Source: Volvariella volvacea V23
Lineage: Eukaryota; Basidiomycota; Agaricomycetes; Agaricales; Pluteaceae
Reading direction: 5' to 3'
Length of the DNA: 64,000 nt
NCBI GenBank assembly: GCA_000349905.1
Contig: KB722736.1
Span: 3,402,324-3,466,323, forward strand
A model generated the notes under the pieces. It ran no database searches and was not told where the DNA came from. It saw only the letters and a program-made list of their open reading frames with translations. Position 1 is the stretch's first letter. Each line of letters opens with the position of its first letter. Shown in pieces: positions 25,271-38,143 of the stretch. The position numbers and the translations under genes were made by a program.

Positions 25271-25325
25271 CGTGAGTTTTCCGACGCGTCGTGACGCGTC
25301 TCTCGCTCAACTTCCGTTGTTCCAG
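25271..25325 (+). other. Probable 5'-UTR intron ending at the 14-3-3 start codon
   Basis: A GTGAGT donor at 25271 and a TTCCAG acceptor at 25325 enclose 55 bases, the standard intron size in this window, with a branch-like GCTCAAC. The acceptor is directly followed by the ATG at 25326. An alternative donor (GTAAGT, about 25192) would give a longer intron. Two ACGCGT (MluI box) hexamers lie inside at 25284-25289 and 25294-25299. Confidence 0.55.
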
Positions 25326-26231
25326 ATGCCCGAGTCCCGTGAAGATTCCGTCTACCTCGCCAAGCTCGCTGAGCAGGCAGAACGATATGAAGGTACGTTC
25401 CAGGTGCCGTGTATTGAGCGCACGTCTAATGTTTTTCAACAGAGATGGTCGAGAACATGAAGCGTGTGGCATCGTCAGACCAAGAACTCACGGTTGAGGA
25501 GCGAAACCTCCTTTCCGTGGCATACAAGAACGTCATTGGTGCCCGCCGTGCATCATGGCGCATCGTCTCCTCTATCGAGCAGAAGGAGGAGTCGAAGGGC
25601 AACGAGGCTCAGGTTCAGATGATCAAGACCTACCGGGAAAAGATCGAGAGCGAGCTTGCAAAGATCTGCGAGGACATCCTCGATGTTCTTGATAAGCACC
25701 TCATTCCTTCTGCCGCGTCTGGCGAGTCCAAGGTCTTCTATCACAAGATGTAAGCACCACAATCGTCTTGCGACGCTGTTCCAGTCTGACGCCCCCGCAG
25801 GATGGGTGACTACCACCGCTACCTCGCCGAGTTCGCAACTGGCGACAAGCGCAAGGACAGCGCTGACAAGTCCCTTGAAGCCTATAAGGCTGCTTCTGAT
25901 GTTGCTGTTACCGAGCTTCCTCCCACACACCCCATTCGCCTTGGTCTCGCCCTCAACTTCTCCGTATTCTATTACGAGATCCTCAACAGCCCCGACCGTG
26001 CTTGCCACCTCGCCAAGCAGGCATTTGACGATGCTATTGCTGAGCTCGACACCCTCTCGGAAGAGAGCTATAAGGATTCGACTCTCATTATGCAGCTACT
26101 ACGGGACAACTTGACTCTCTGGACCTCAGATATGCAAGACAGTGGTACGTAATCTCAATTTATATGCAGCTTGTTTGCTTACCACTGCACCAGCCGACCA
26201 AAAAGATGAAGCCGCCGAAGCCGACGACTAA
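25326..26231 (+). CDS. 14-3-3 protein
   Basis: Phosphoserine/threonine-binding dimeric adaptor that controls localisation and activity of many kinases, phosphatases and metabolic enzymes. Four exons (25326-25392, 25443-25749, 25801-26144, 26194-26231) sum to 756 nt, 251 residues, the normal family size. Family signatures are clear: [20 protein letters not shown] at the N-terminus, the signature [19 protein letters not shown] (containing the conserved K and R of the phosphopeptide groove), [34 protein letters not shown], and [20 protein letters not shown]. The C-terminal tail is short and acidic ([12 protein letters not shown]), as usual. The start follows the acceptor of a likely leader intron. 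Confidence 0.97.
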
Positions 26232-26631
26232 GTCGATACAGTAGCCCATTCTTTACGCATATATTCTTAATTCAATCAGCAATCACTGCTTTCGTTTCCC
26301 TGCACATTTCCACACACCACCGTCCCCATCACTAGTCAACCATGCCGATTATTATCAGTAGTTCCCCCAATCATTTTTCTGTCATCATACGGTCTGAAGT
26401 GCATATAAGATATCCTTTTCCTGATCATGAACGCATAAAGACTGAGCTTTTTGTAAGCATTGTGGTAACTGCAATCGTGGTTGGTGTTCATTCCGTACAT
26501 TTCGCTTCTTGTCGGGTGAAGTTAGTTGCTACACTTGTGGATAAAGGATTTGAAGTCGGTATGGCATTGGCAGGGTCGCGCGACCCTTACGATCGGATGA
26601 AATTCGCAGCAGTCCGGGGAGCTTACTCTAT
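26232..26631. other. Spacer between 14-3-3 and bst1
   Basis: These 400 bases between two plus-strand genes must hold the 14-3-3 3' UTR and the bst1 promoter. No gene or structured RNA was recognised. Confidence 0.45.
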
Positions 26632-29600
26632 ATGCCTTCACCGGTGACGCTCTTCCTAGGCGCAGCCAGCCTTCTGCTTGTCTTTCTTTCTTTCTACGCT
26701 GCCCTCGATGCACCCGAGTGTTTATCACCGCAAGGATGTCGGATGTCATATATGTACCCCTCTTATACTCGGCAGGACGACTTCAATGCCACCTGGACAC
26801 CCTTGGCAGAACGATACTCTCTCTGGCTATACCGTGAAGCCCGTTGGGAACCGAAGGATGTCCGTCTTAACACTTTCGCGCGGTACTAGCTAATAATACG
26901 GCTTAGCAGGTAGATACAAACGGTGTCCCAGTGCTCTTTATCCCGGGAAACGCAGGATCGTCCCATCAAGTCCGCTCAATTGCATCATCAGCAGCCAGAC
27001 AGTACTTTTCAACGCCCTTTGTCGAGAACAAAGAGTTTTCCTCCCGCTTGTTGAAGCGCTTGGACGTTTATGCTGGTGCGTTTACACCCTTTGGTGCTGA
27101 GGGACTTGTTTAATTATGCGCGTGCAGTCGAGTTTAATGAAGACCTCTCCGCGTTCCACGGGTCGACCATTGAATCCGAGATATCTTATACATCAAAAGC
27201 TATCGAATATATCCTGTCACTATACCCAACTAATACCCAAATAATTGTTTTGGGCCACTCCATGGGCGGCATAGTTGCGGCCTCCCTATTGCCTTCGCCA
27301 CGTATTTCAGCTATAATCACTATGTCAACACCACACATGCTCCCACCAGCACGCTTTGATTCCCGCATAGACGATCTGTACGCGAGAACACGAAAGATAC
27401 TAGAGAATGACCCAACTCCCATCCTATCACTATGCGGGGGTGCCGCGGACATGATGATACCGTCAGAATCGTGCATTCTACCTCTTGCTTCAATGGAGGG
27501 AAAGGAGGCACCAAGGGACCAAAGTCTAAATGGAGTGATGGAGCCTGGAGCTTATCGCAGAACGGTGTTCACGTCCGCTTTAGAAGGTGCTTGGACAGGT
27601 GTAGGGCATCGTGAGATGGTTTGGTGCCATCAGGTACGATGGCGTGTAGCCAGGGCCGCTTTGGAGATGGGAGCTGCTGATACACCCAGCAAGAGGGCAG
27701 CCGTTTTGGACAGATGGCTACGAGATGGTTCCATGGTTCCAGCTCCTCTCCCTGGAGATTCGCACGCTGGAAATGTGAAGACGTTGGGCTTGACAGAACT
27801 GGATCAGGAAGGAGGACACGAGGCGCTCGAAATAGGTGAACCACTGGCGCTTCTCAATCCTCAGGAGAAAGCGACGTACGTATTGCCAGTTCCTGATGCA
27901 TCAACTGGAATGGATGCGCTTCGATTTACACTGTTCGTATCTCGGGGATCTGTATTCGACCTGGGTCCCCATCACTCCACTTTGCGCGTTTCAGTGTACG
28001 GATGCGACAATGCGTCTAATTGCAGTATACTGGAACCTACGACTTTGAAATTGGTGCCTAACCCTCAACCCGGGTCTGTTTTTCCGGTCCCGAAGGAAGG
28101 CGCTGATGAGTCTGAAGGAGTCGTATTCTTCGAGGCCTCCATAACCCCCTATAGGAAGCTTGCATCAGTTGCTGTACAGGTAAAAGTGGCAGCTGGTACA
28201 GGGTGGGTCTATGGGAAGTTTAGCTATGACGAGAGTACCATTGCTGACCAGATATCAACAACATGTGAGTCTATTATGTTCTTTGGGGGTCAGATTGTTG
28301 CCAGAATTATGGCATTATCTTGTAGCACTCCTATTGAGGGGTAGTGCGTCTGTGGCGCTACCAAAAAATAGGTCTTCACACATCAAATTGATACTTCCAA
28401 GACTTTTAGCACATGCGCTCTTGGTGTACCATATCACGCCCATTTTTGGCACTGACCTATGTTCAGGTGAGTGGCGCATCTGTATTCGCTTTCGATGGCC
28501 AATGCTTATCGCGCCTTCCAGATCCGCTTTTGTCACCGATCCTAGTGCATAGATCCAGCGCGGATGAAGCACATTATTTCCCTATGATAACCGCTGCTGA
28601 GCGCCGCGTGTTGCTTCATCCTCATTTGCCCGCTCCATACATCTCTTCGCCGGATTTAGCTTCCCGGGGAGTTGAATTGGACATTCTTTCTGTCACACAG
28701 GGTAATTGTGATGTCATTCCCGAGGGGCTCTCTTTCAGTGTAGACTGGCGTTCAACTTTGGGACGCATAGCCTCTCGCTATCCAAGTACTCTGGTTACTT
28801 GGGCTGTAGGCGTTGTTTCTGTCATAATTTTCTCCGCATGGAGTGTCAGCGAGACTGGATGTGGTAAGCAGCTTCATTCTTTATTATCACATGCGGAGAG
28901 CATGCAATGCATACTACTCCTTCATATGGCTGTTGCCCGAACATTGCTCAGCGGATCGCTGTTCATTCATTTCATATACGAGGACATTTCCTATGCGAAC
29001 AGCATTAATACTAACTCCTTACCCCATTTTTACCTCACAGTACCAATAGCCCCTGTATCCGTAGCACTCGCGCAGTACGGTCGCGTCATACTTCCTAAAC
29101 TCATGACCGTCTCGCTGGTTATTGGTTTACTTCCTCTTCCGGCCAAGTTCTACATCGGTACGAGCGGTGAACCGCTGTTCGCCTTCATTGCGCCGTTGAT
29201 TTTGTTCACCGCTAGTGGACTGGTCTGTGTCATTTGGTGGATACTAGTTATTCTTATGTGGCCGATTGGCAAATTCGGCGTTGCTGTCTTTGGAAGGTAA
29301 GTTGTTCGAATTGTTTCAGCTTCGTTTTCGTCCTTCATTTCGGATTTGATCGAGTTGTTGCTGAATGGTAGTACTGCTGCTACTTTTTTGACTCTGCTGC
29401 GTCCGCAGTAATTGTCAGAACTGCATTAGTTCTTTGGGACTCACGCCAATGTAGGCTACTCTATAAGGAGTGACCCACCAGCACTTAGTAGAGAAAGCTG
29501 ACCGACTCGCGTTTTCTCTTTCCATCTCTTCTGACTGATTTCTTACGCTTGTCTACAGACGTAAGGAGGACCTCCATGTCCGGAAGAGCACTATCGTGTC

Positions 29601-30381
29601 AATGGTCATGATCTTCGGGCTAATATTTTTGTTCATCCCCTGGCAAGTGGCTTACTTGGGCTGCTGGCTGATCCACCTGTACACTTGTGCTACTGGGTCT
29701 GCACAGTTATCCCAGCGTGAGTGGATGCCGTATCAAGGGTCGACACCAACCCCGGGGACGGAATCTTTACCGATGATTAGGCGGCAGAGAAGCGGGAGTG
29801 ATATTGACAGTCACGAGCAACATCCAAGCAGCGCTACGGAACAATACCGAGGAGCATTGGAACGAAGGACGCTGGAACCTCATTTTTCGAAAGCCAGCGA
29901 TCAGCATCAAAATGAATATTTCCTGCTTTTAATGACATTGCTGTTGCCCCTTGCGGCTCCCGTCTTGGTGGTATGGGTACGGACGCTGGCTACGGCGGGC
30001 CTGACTACGCCTTTTGACGGTGATCATTTCTTCATGAATGTGGCACCGTTTTTGATCCTAGTCGATTTTGCGTCCTGGACACCGGGTCCTGTACTCGAAC
30101 GTCAAAGGTCAGGGTCTTATTCTCTAATTTCAAAGGCACCTTTTGTTCACGCTGATGGATGCTTTAGCTTTGAGAAGCGCTTGTCGACAAAGTGGGCGTT
30201 TGCTTGCATGGCTATGGTGGCGTTCTTCTTGGGCCCAAGACAAGGGTACAGTTGTTTTGATGCTGCTAGAGTGGTGGTTGGCGTGGTCGTTGTTGTTAGA
30301 ATTGGACGGCGTTATTGGGGAGGCAGATCTTGGTCCTCAGAAGATAATACCATAGACAACAATAAAAGGCGCCTACACTAA
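26632..30381 (+). CDS. bst1: GPI inositol-deacylase (Bst1/PGAP1 family)
   Basis: ER membrane enzyme that removes the acyl chain from the inositol of GPI anchors, needed for ER export of GPI proteins. The ATG at 26632 is followed by a signal-anchor (VTLFLGAASLLLVFLSFYAA) and the family motif QGCRMSYMYPSYTRQ. Exon 2 starts at 26910 (VDTNGVPVLFIPGNAGSSHQ); the donor of intron 1 is a weak GTCCGT at 26860. The lipase nucleophile elbow is LGHSMGGIVA (near 27250) and a GHREMVWCHQVRWRVARA segment carries the likely catalytic His. Lumenal sequence runs through PILVHRSSADEAHYFPMIT. The C-terminal third is multipass: AVGVVSVIIFSAW, PLILFTASGLVCVIWWILVI, VSMVMIFGLIFLFIPWQVAY, LLLMTLLLPLAAPVLVVWVR. Exon limits between 28265 and 29050 are less certain; one or two small introns there are inferred. 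Confidence 0.9.
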
Positions 30382-31882
30382 AGGGGAATTTGTGTTGTCA
30401 ATATAGATCAATTTGGGCATTGTTCTTTTAGGAATAAGAGTGGATTTCAGTCTTGTCCTGGACGTGCCTTTGATATTATCATCCGGGGTGACAACCCAGT
30501 GCCCGCCGGCAGACAGATTTTGCCATTCACCTTGATAGTGTACCTCCCATCTCCATCATTTCCCTGCGCGCAAATCCTATCTCCAGTATCCCCTTGCAGG
30601 GTTCTCACCCTGAGCCTGATGGGGTTATTGCTATCTTTGAAAGCGAGAGCGATCCTATGTGCAAAATCGCGGTGGTCGACGGTGTGCGTTGGCCACCACA
30701 GTACCATGGTGACTTGAAGGATGTGTGCCGTGAATTTTGGCCTTGGTGCCAGTGGACCCTCTATAGCGGTCTAAATGGGGGCCATCATTACTCCCTTCAG
30801 AAGGCTGTCAGTCTACTCGAAATGGTGTAAGTATGGTCAGTACTGAGCCAAGCCGCCGAAGTGCCGGTACTTCCAACACGGGGGGCGACCCGTGCTATGT
30901 GACACGTCCAGACGCTTATTCCCGAGTCAAAATGGTCATTAAGCATGACACGCCCTAGTCCGGAATCCTGGAAGAGTTACCACAGATGCGCACTTCTGAG
31001 TCCCTCGAGAAGGGGGCCCGGGTTCCAGCTTCCTTGGCCCAGTCCTTTATGGGCGGCGCACATCTGCATCTCAGACCTTACCGCGCTATTACCTGTTGGA
31101 TCAGGTTGAATGGCGACTGCTTTCCGCGTGTCGACCTCGTGGGTCCCTTGTCAGTCCAAGGTTATTAGGGTTCAGACTTACGGCACAAGGTAAAGCTAGG
31201 GAAAAAGGGTGCTACAGCAAGAGCCTCTTCATCTTTCATCACCCGGCGAGCGGAGGAACTGCCGGTCTCGCGGCGTTAGTATGAAATTGGAGTGTATTGT
31301 CACGCAGGATGAATCTGATATCCCGCTTGATATCACCATCGTGGGCTGCCTAAAGTGGCCATCGCAAACAGGCAAACAACACTGGTCCTGCTGGTGGCGG
31401 CAACAACGCGCCAGCGTCTTGTCCCATAATTCCTTTGTGCTGGCCCCTTGGCTGGCCCATCTCAGAACATGAAAGGACCCGACGGGTGTAATTATAATGT
31501 GACCTTTTTTATGATGTGTGACCAATTCAGGTGATTACCCGATTCGGCTAAGTGAGGTAAAGAAAGAGCAAAGACAAGGCGAATTTAAAAAATCCAAATG
31601 CTGGAGGAGGTGGTAGAGCTGGCTTGAAAGAGTAGGACAAACGGTGAATAAAAATTGTGGAGGCGGAGAGGGAGATTTTGCAGGAGTTCTTGGAGGTGGA
31701 GGGAGAAGGGGGACCTGGGCATAGCCAAATTAGGGCAGGGTTTCCACGCCGAACGGATCGAATAACATAACCTGGCTTGTTCGAACTCCGCTACTCACTC
31801 TCTTAGCACCTCTGCAACTCACGAAACGTTGGGAAACTCAGCTCGAATCCCAACAGAAAAACAAGCTCACACCTTCCTCGAC
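30382..31882. other. Intergenic region upstream of the KDM5 gene
   Basis: These 1.5 kb have no recognised gene. Short open frames occur (for example 30594-30830 plus, with Trp-rich text CREFWPWCQWTLYSG), but no start context, introns or family signal supports them. The last 80 bases before 31883 are pyrimidine-rich and suit a promoter and leader. Confidence 0.4.
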
Positions 31883-34800
31883 ATGCATAGCAGCTCTGCT
31901 ACCGCTCCCTCTCGAGGAACCCCTTCTCGTCGTGGCAAATCCCCCCGATTGCGTGGTGACTCCCCACCACAGCCCGGTACAAGCTTCCATCCTCAACCCC
32001 GCGACAATAAACGATTTCCAACTTTTACCTCTTCGCTAAGCATCAAGGTCGAGGGTGCTATCCCAATTGACGCAGATGCTCCCTCCCATCAAATTTCTAC
32101 CCCAGCGCTACCTGACCAACCTCCACCCCCCAGCGAATCAAAACGAGCGCCCCGAAAATCAAAGACAGAGGCCATAGCGGCGTTGAATAATCGTGCAAGA
32201 TCTTCATCCCCTCCTCCCGATGATTTTACAAAGCCTCGTGATTTGACTGAGAAGTATCGCTCCGCTCCCCCCATACCAGTTTCTCCCACTCTCGACATGT
32301 CCTCTGTCAAGACTGTGAGTCCTCGTAATCTTGCGGCTCACGATTCTTCATCCCGTCCTTTCGGACTGCGGGATTGTCCGACATATACTCCTACTCCAGA
32401 GGAATTCAAGGATCCGATGGCTTATATACGCATCATAGCCGAAGAGGCTAGAGAATATGGTATTTGTAAAATAATCCCCCCAGAGGGCTGGGAAATGCCA
32501 TTTGTGACAGACACAGAGGTTTGTGTTTGCTTTTACTTCGAGTCTTAACTCTACTTCTCATGTTGCCACCCATTTGCCACGCGATCAGAGGTTCCGTTTC
32601 AGGACTCGTGTGCAGCGCCTCAACTCCATCGAGGCCACAGCGAGAGCAAAACTCAATTTTCTGGAGCAACTATATCGGTTCCATAAGCAGCAGGGTAACC
32701 CACGGGTGGCAGTACCCACCATTAACCACAAGCCCCTGGATCTTTGGCTCCTGAGAAAGGAGGTCCAAAAGTTGGGGGGTTACGATGCGGTAACGCCCCT
32801 TCCCTGAATACCACCTGATCATTTGATACTTACCGCAGTTGCGTTTGTTTCCTTTTGTTGCATTCGTACTAAATAGGTTACGAAGAGCAAAAAATGGTCT
32901 GATATAGGTCGCCTTTTAGGTTATCGTGGCATTCCAGGGCTTTCGACGCAGGTCAAGAATTCATACGCTCGCGTTATTCTGCCGTATGAGCATTTCTGCG
33001 AGCGGGCGAGGAACTCACCAATCTCTTCTGTGGGTCGTGACGCCCAGTCGAAGGTGAAGGAAGGTTCTCGATCGCCCGAGAAGCTTGCTCGCATAGATAC
33101 TTCGGTCACTGGTGACGATGACAGCCCACCCTCGAGTCCTTTGAGTACACTGTCAGAGCCAGAGGACGGCGACTCTAAAGGGAATGATGGAACCAAACCA
33201 ACAGGTTCTCGACCCCGTAGGAGTACCAGGATGGGCTTGCAGGAGCAATCAACTCGTGAGCCCCCTTTTGATAGCATATATCCAGATCACATCTCACCCA
33301 ATCCTCTGATTCAGCAGCTAGTAAGAAACCCATGCTCCCCGTGACCACCCCTGTTGTCCCACCACCAACGTTCTTCGATAAGCCCGAGCCAAGAGGGGAT
33401 GGTGAGGTAGGTTCTGGATGAGAATAGCCGGTGAAGCATCGATAATAATTCACACCACTATAGAGTTGTGAAATATGTCATAAGACCAATAAGGCTGAAG
33501 AGATGTTGCTGTGCGATGGTTGTGATTGTGGTAGGTTTATCTTGTGAAGTCCAAGACAGCCAATCGTTATTTTTCCCCTCTAGGTTTCCACATGTTCTGC
33601 CTTGATCCGCCGCTGGACGCCATCCCAAAGGATCAATGGTTTTGCTTTACATGCCTGTCCGGAACGGGTGGAGATTTTGGTTTTGATGAGGGGGAGGAGC
33701 ATAGTCTGTCAAGTTTCCAGGCTCGTGACCGCGAATTCCGGAGACTATGGTTCGAGGGCCACCCACCGACTAGCAATAAGATGTCAACTGGGCCGGAGGG
33801 TTTAGATCCATTCACATATACCATTGGTAACGTTCAGGTCTCAGAGCATGACGTGGAAAGAGAGTTTTGGCGACTGGTACAGGACCCCAACGAGACTGTA
33901 GAGGTAGAGTATGGTGCAGACGTTCATTCTACATTCCACGGGAGGTAAGAGTGATTTTGTACGCCCCAGCTTGTGTTCCCCCCTAAACTGTACACAGTGC
34001 GATGCCCACCCTGGAAACGCACCCACTGGATCCATATTCACGGGATCCATGGAATCTTAACAACATACCCATCGTCAACGATTCGCTTCTGCGTTTCATT
34101 AAATCGGATATTTCGGGTATGACAGTCCCATGGACTTACGTCGGTATGATTTTCTCCACATTCTGTTGGCACAACGAGGTACGTCACTATCAATCAATCT
34201 AAGCGATATGACAATGACATGCCTTTGACGTAGGATCACTATACATATAGCATAAATTTCAGTAAGATTGTCATTGCCTTTATTTTCATTGGGAATCATC
34301 TAACCATTCTCTCTAGTGCACTGGGGAGAAACAAAGACGTGGTATGGGATTCCTGGGGCCGACGCGGAAAAGTTCGAGACGGCCATCAAGTCAGAGGCGC
34401 CTGACTTGTTTCAAGCACAACCTGACCTTCTCTTCCAATTGGTGACCCTCATGAACCCCGAACGTATCAGTGAAGCAGGTGTACGAGTTTATGCTTGCAA
34501 TCAGAGGGCGGGAGAATTCGTGATCACCTTCCCCAAAGCTTATCACGCCGGATTCAACCATGGGGTACGTATCCTCTCACTATGCACAAATTGACTTTGG
34601 TGACCACGTCTTTTTTTGATTGAATTATCCAGCTCAATTTCAACGAAGCTGTCAATTTTGCACTACCAGATTGGCTTCCTCTAGGGCGTGAATGCGTGCA
34701 GAGATATCGCGAACACAGAAAGCTTCCCGTATTTTCCCACGATGAGCTCCTCATCACCATTACTCAACAATCCCAAACGATCAATACGGCAATATGGTAG

Positions 34801-37800
34801 GTCTTTTGTTGAGTCCCCATAATTAATACGTGGTAATCACTTTTTCCTGCAAGGTTATTGGACAGCCTAAAGGAGATGACCGATCGCGAGTTGGAGGACC
34901 GGAGGAAGGCACGTTCACTCGGGTTTTCAGAAACTCTGGAAGAGACGGACAGACCTGAAGACCAGTATCAATGTACTGTCTGCAAGGTTTTCTGTTACCT
35001 CTCACAGATCACGTGTGCCTGCACCACGAAGGTCGTCTGCATCGATCACCACCATCTGCTGTGCGAAGAGTTAGGGTCTCATTCCCTCGTTCTACGCAAA
35101 CGGTTTTCCGACGAAGAACTACAGGAGAAGCTAGCAAAGGTCTCCGAGCGAGCAGCTGTCCCTGGCGCTTGGCGTGCGAAGCTCAACAAGCTACTCTCCG
35201 AGAATGCCAAACCGCCTTTGAAGTCCCTTCGTGCGCTCGTGGCTGAAGGAGAACGACTGAATTACCCCTTCCCAGAAATGGCATCTCTACGGAAATGCGT
35301 CGAGCGGGCTTCGGAGTGGTTGGAGGGCGCGAATCAATTCCTTATCCGCAAGCAAAGTCGTAATCGCTCTCGTCGTCGGGGAAGGCCATCTGCTACTGAA
35401 GGACCATCTGACGATCCTGGTGAGAGGCCAGATAAGGGGTTGGACGAATTGTATGTGTTGATCAGGGAGGTGGAGGATCTCGGCTTCGACTGCCCAGAAA
35501 TAGCTGCCCTGCAACAACGTGCTAATACAGCGGAGGAAATCAAAAGCAAGGCCAATAGCCTTCTTCAGTCCCCTACTCAGGATAAATTCCTCCAGAAATG
35601 CCAGCATCTATTGATGGAAGCGTCGAAACTCAACGTGTTGTTGGACGAGCTCTTCGCTATTGAAAGTGTTGTAGAGCGACAGGAGTTGATCAAAGAGCTT
35701 GAAGAAGTTAACCCTGGGGATCCGGATACTGCTTTGACCTTGGGAGATGTCCGACAGTTGTTAGCGCGGGCAAAGACATGTAACCTACCGGAGGACAATC
35801 CTCATTACAAGGCGCTGAGAAACTTGGAGCACAGCGGAGAGAGCTGGGAGCACCGGGCACAAGCTATCCTAAGTCGGCCTATTAAAACCATTGAAGACCT
35901 CAATAGTTTGGACGACATCGAGCCTCCGGTCACTGTCAATCCCACTATTCTCCAAAAGTGGAACTCTGCCAGAGCGAAGGCCAATGACTTCGACATGCAT
36001 GCAAAGAAGTGGCTTGACCCAGAACCAAATGCCATCAAGCCCAGGGTGGTCGAGGTTCTTAAGATGCTCAGTCGCGCGGAGAAGGACTTTGATATCCCTT
36101 CGGTGAAAAAACTCAAGAAACTTGCCGAGAAGGCTGATGTGTTGGAAACGAATAGCGAGCATGTTTTACGAGGGCGGTATGGGGACGCAACTAACAACGT
36201 TAAATTCAATCAACTGGACGAGATTTCCACCTGGAAGGAGGTCGCTAGTGAAGTCACGATGATATCATTGCCTAACTGGGAGCGAATAGAACAGCAGTTA
36301 GCCGAACACTCTGCCTGGCTCCAGGAATTGCCGTGGTACAATACGGAGGACTACAAAGCAGAAGGCGAGGCCATTCTCCGGGATGTTATTGAATGCAGTA
36401 ACCCTGACGACGATCTGCCCCCTAATGACGAGTTCTTCACCTGCATCTGCCACAACCCCGTTCGTCCACCGCCAACTGGTCAGTCTTCCGATGCTGTTCA
36501 GTGCGATCATTGCGGCGCGCGATTCCATGGCGAATGTGCTAATAATGGCGGATCTTGCCCGTTCTGTGATCATCATCATTGGAACGGATCTATTCCCAAA
36601 AAGCGAAATTGGCATTTCTGTTCGCTTTATAATGTCCTCAGCCAAGCACCAGAAATTACGCGGAAGTATTCCGCAGACTTTAAGGAGTTGGAAATCATAG
36701 TCCATCGCGTGGATAGGCTTACGTCCGTCATCGGCCAATTCTTGTCCTTCACCTCACAGACGATTAATCAACGCCCTGAGTATATCCACCAGGCACGACA
36801 TTATATGCGCAAGCTATATACGATACAGTTCGCGGTGTCTCCGACTCCCGATGTTTCATTTGGATTGGATCTTGCTGGACTCCACCGAATGCTTGCAACG
36901 CGACCACCCACACGAACTCGGAAGAGGCGCCGGCCCCGGTTTGTCTTTGGACAGGATAGAGAGGGTGATTGGACAGATGGCACACGCTGCATTTGCAGAG
37001 GTCGTACCGCGTATTTGTTGGGTTACCCCAAAGTTCCCTGCGAGTCGTGCAAGCGGTATTACCACAGTGGTTGCGTCTTTTACCCGGGCCCTGACATATC
37101 AACGTCAGAGAGATCTCCTTTCCTCTGCCCGCTATGTTGTTTGCGTAAAGGCCAGCCATATGCTTATTCAGACGTTCGAGTAAAGACAGACGGCGAGTAT
37201 TTCATTTATAACTGACTTCAGTATTATAACCTACGTTACTTGAACAGATCACACGCTCGGTGCAGATATTTATGTAGATACGGAGACAATGGTTCGTACG
37301 TTCAGCAACGAGGTCTTGTATCGTAAAATCCCGCCTCCTACTTCACCGACCTTGTTCGTGGAGTTGGTCGAGTTTGTACCAGGCCAACCCGAAGGTGCTT
37401 CCACTTCAGCCCACAGACCCGCACGGCCAGTCTCGATTGTTCACCAACTTCACCCTACAATGCACGCGCCTACCCCTCCCATCCCACTTCACCTGCCACC
37501 ACACCCACATCCCTATTCTGCCCGTGGTTACCACGCACCCCATCCTATCCTCCCCAACCTCACCTACCCTATAGCACATTCAGCAGGTCCATCATCAGTA
37601 CACTACAGTAGTCAGGTAGCATCTCCATCATCGCCTTGGTCCAGATGGGGTGCAGTAGCTACTCCTGCGAGGCCGCCATCCACCCAACGACGAAATACGA
37701 GCGAAGGGTTACGAACCACTCCCCAACCATTGCCATCTGCATCAGTGGCACCGACCCCGATCGACCCCTCGTCCTCAACTATAACCACTCCCATATCGGC

Positions 37801-38143
37801 TACATCCAATGGAATTCAAAGCAAGAAACGGAAGCATGCCGAAGAGTTGTCGCCTATCGACCGAGGAGATGATCTGAGGAGAAATCCGACCGCGCCACCA
37901 TCTCCAAAGCGGGGTAGGAATGCACCATCAACACCGATGCAACCTTCGGGAAGTAGCAACGGCAATGGTCGACCAGTGCAGTCACTATCCCCATCGCTCG
38001 CCATGATTGTTTCTCCAGTAAATCAGGGATCGCCCAGGGCGGCGTACCTTTCTCCGCCTTCGATGAGAAATGGTGATGTTCAAGGCTCGCCGTCTTCTAT
38101 GCATTCGGTACAACAGGTTTTGGTTTCGCAATCAAACCCATGA
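31883..38143 (+). CDS. KDM5/JARID1-type histone H3K4 demethylase
   Basis: Twelve exons sum to 5589 nt (1862 residues) with phase kept. The domain order is the KDM5 one. JmjN ([20 protein letters not shown], about 165-212) comes first, then ARID ([19 protein letters not shown]...[16 protein letters not shown], about 225-330) and PHD1 ([19 protein letters not shown]...WFCFTC). JmjC (about 600-740) has intact Fe ligands in [20 protein letters not shown] and [10 protein letters not shown]. The C5HC2 zinc finger ([17 protein letters not shown]) and a long helical PLU-1 region follow, then two C-terminal PHD-like fingers (FTCICHNPV...[13 protein letters not shown] and TRCICRGRT...[12 protein letters not shown]). 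Exons 4 (24 nt) and 8 (28 nt) are tiny. The last intron (37193-37247) uses a GC donor; reading through instead stops at 37213-37215. The tail after it ([20 protein letters not shown], then Pro/Ser-rich) is thus assigned to this gene. I start at 31883, the first in-frame ATG. Confidence 0.93.

Noticed and set aside
30447..30830. Small open frames between bst1 and KDM5
   Set aside because: Short, on both strands, without start context, introns or recognisable motifs.
31829..31882. Earlier start of the KDM5 frame
   Set aside because: The codon at 31829 is not ATG in the sequence as read; the first in-frame ATG is 31883.
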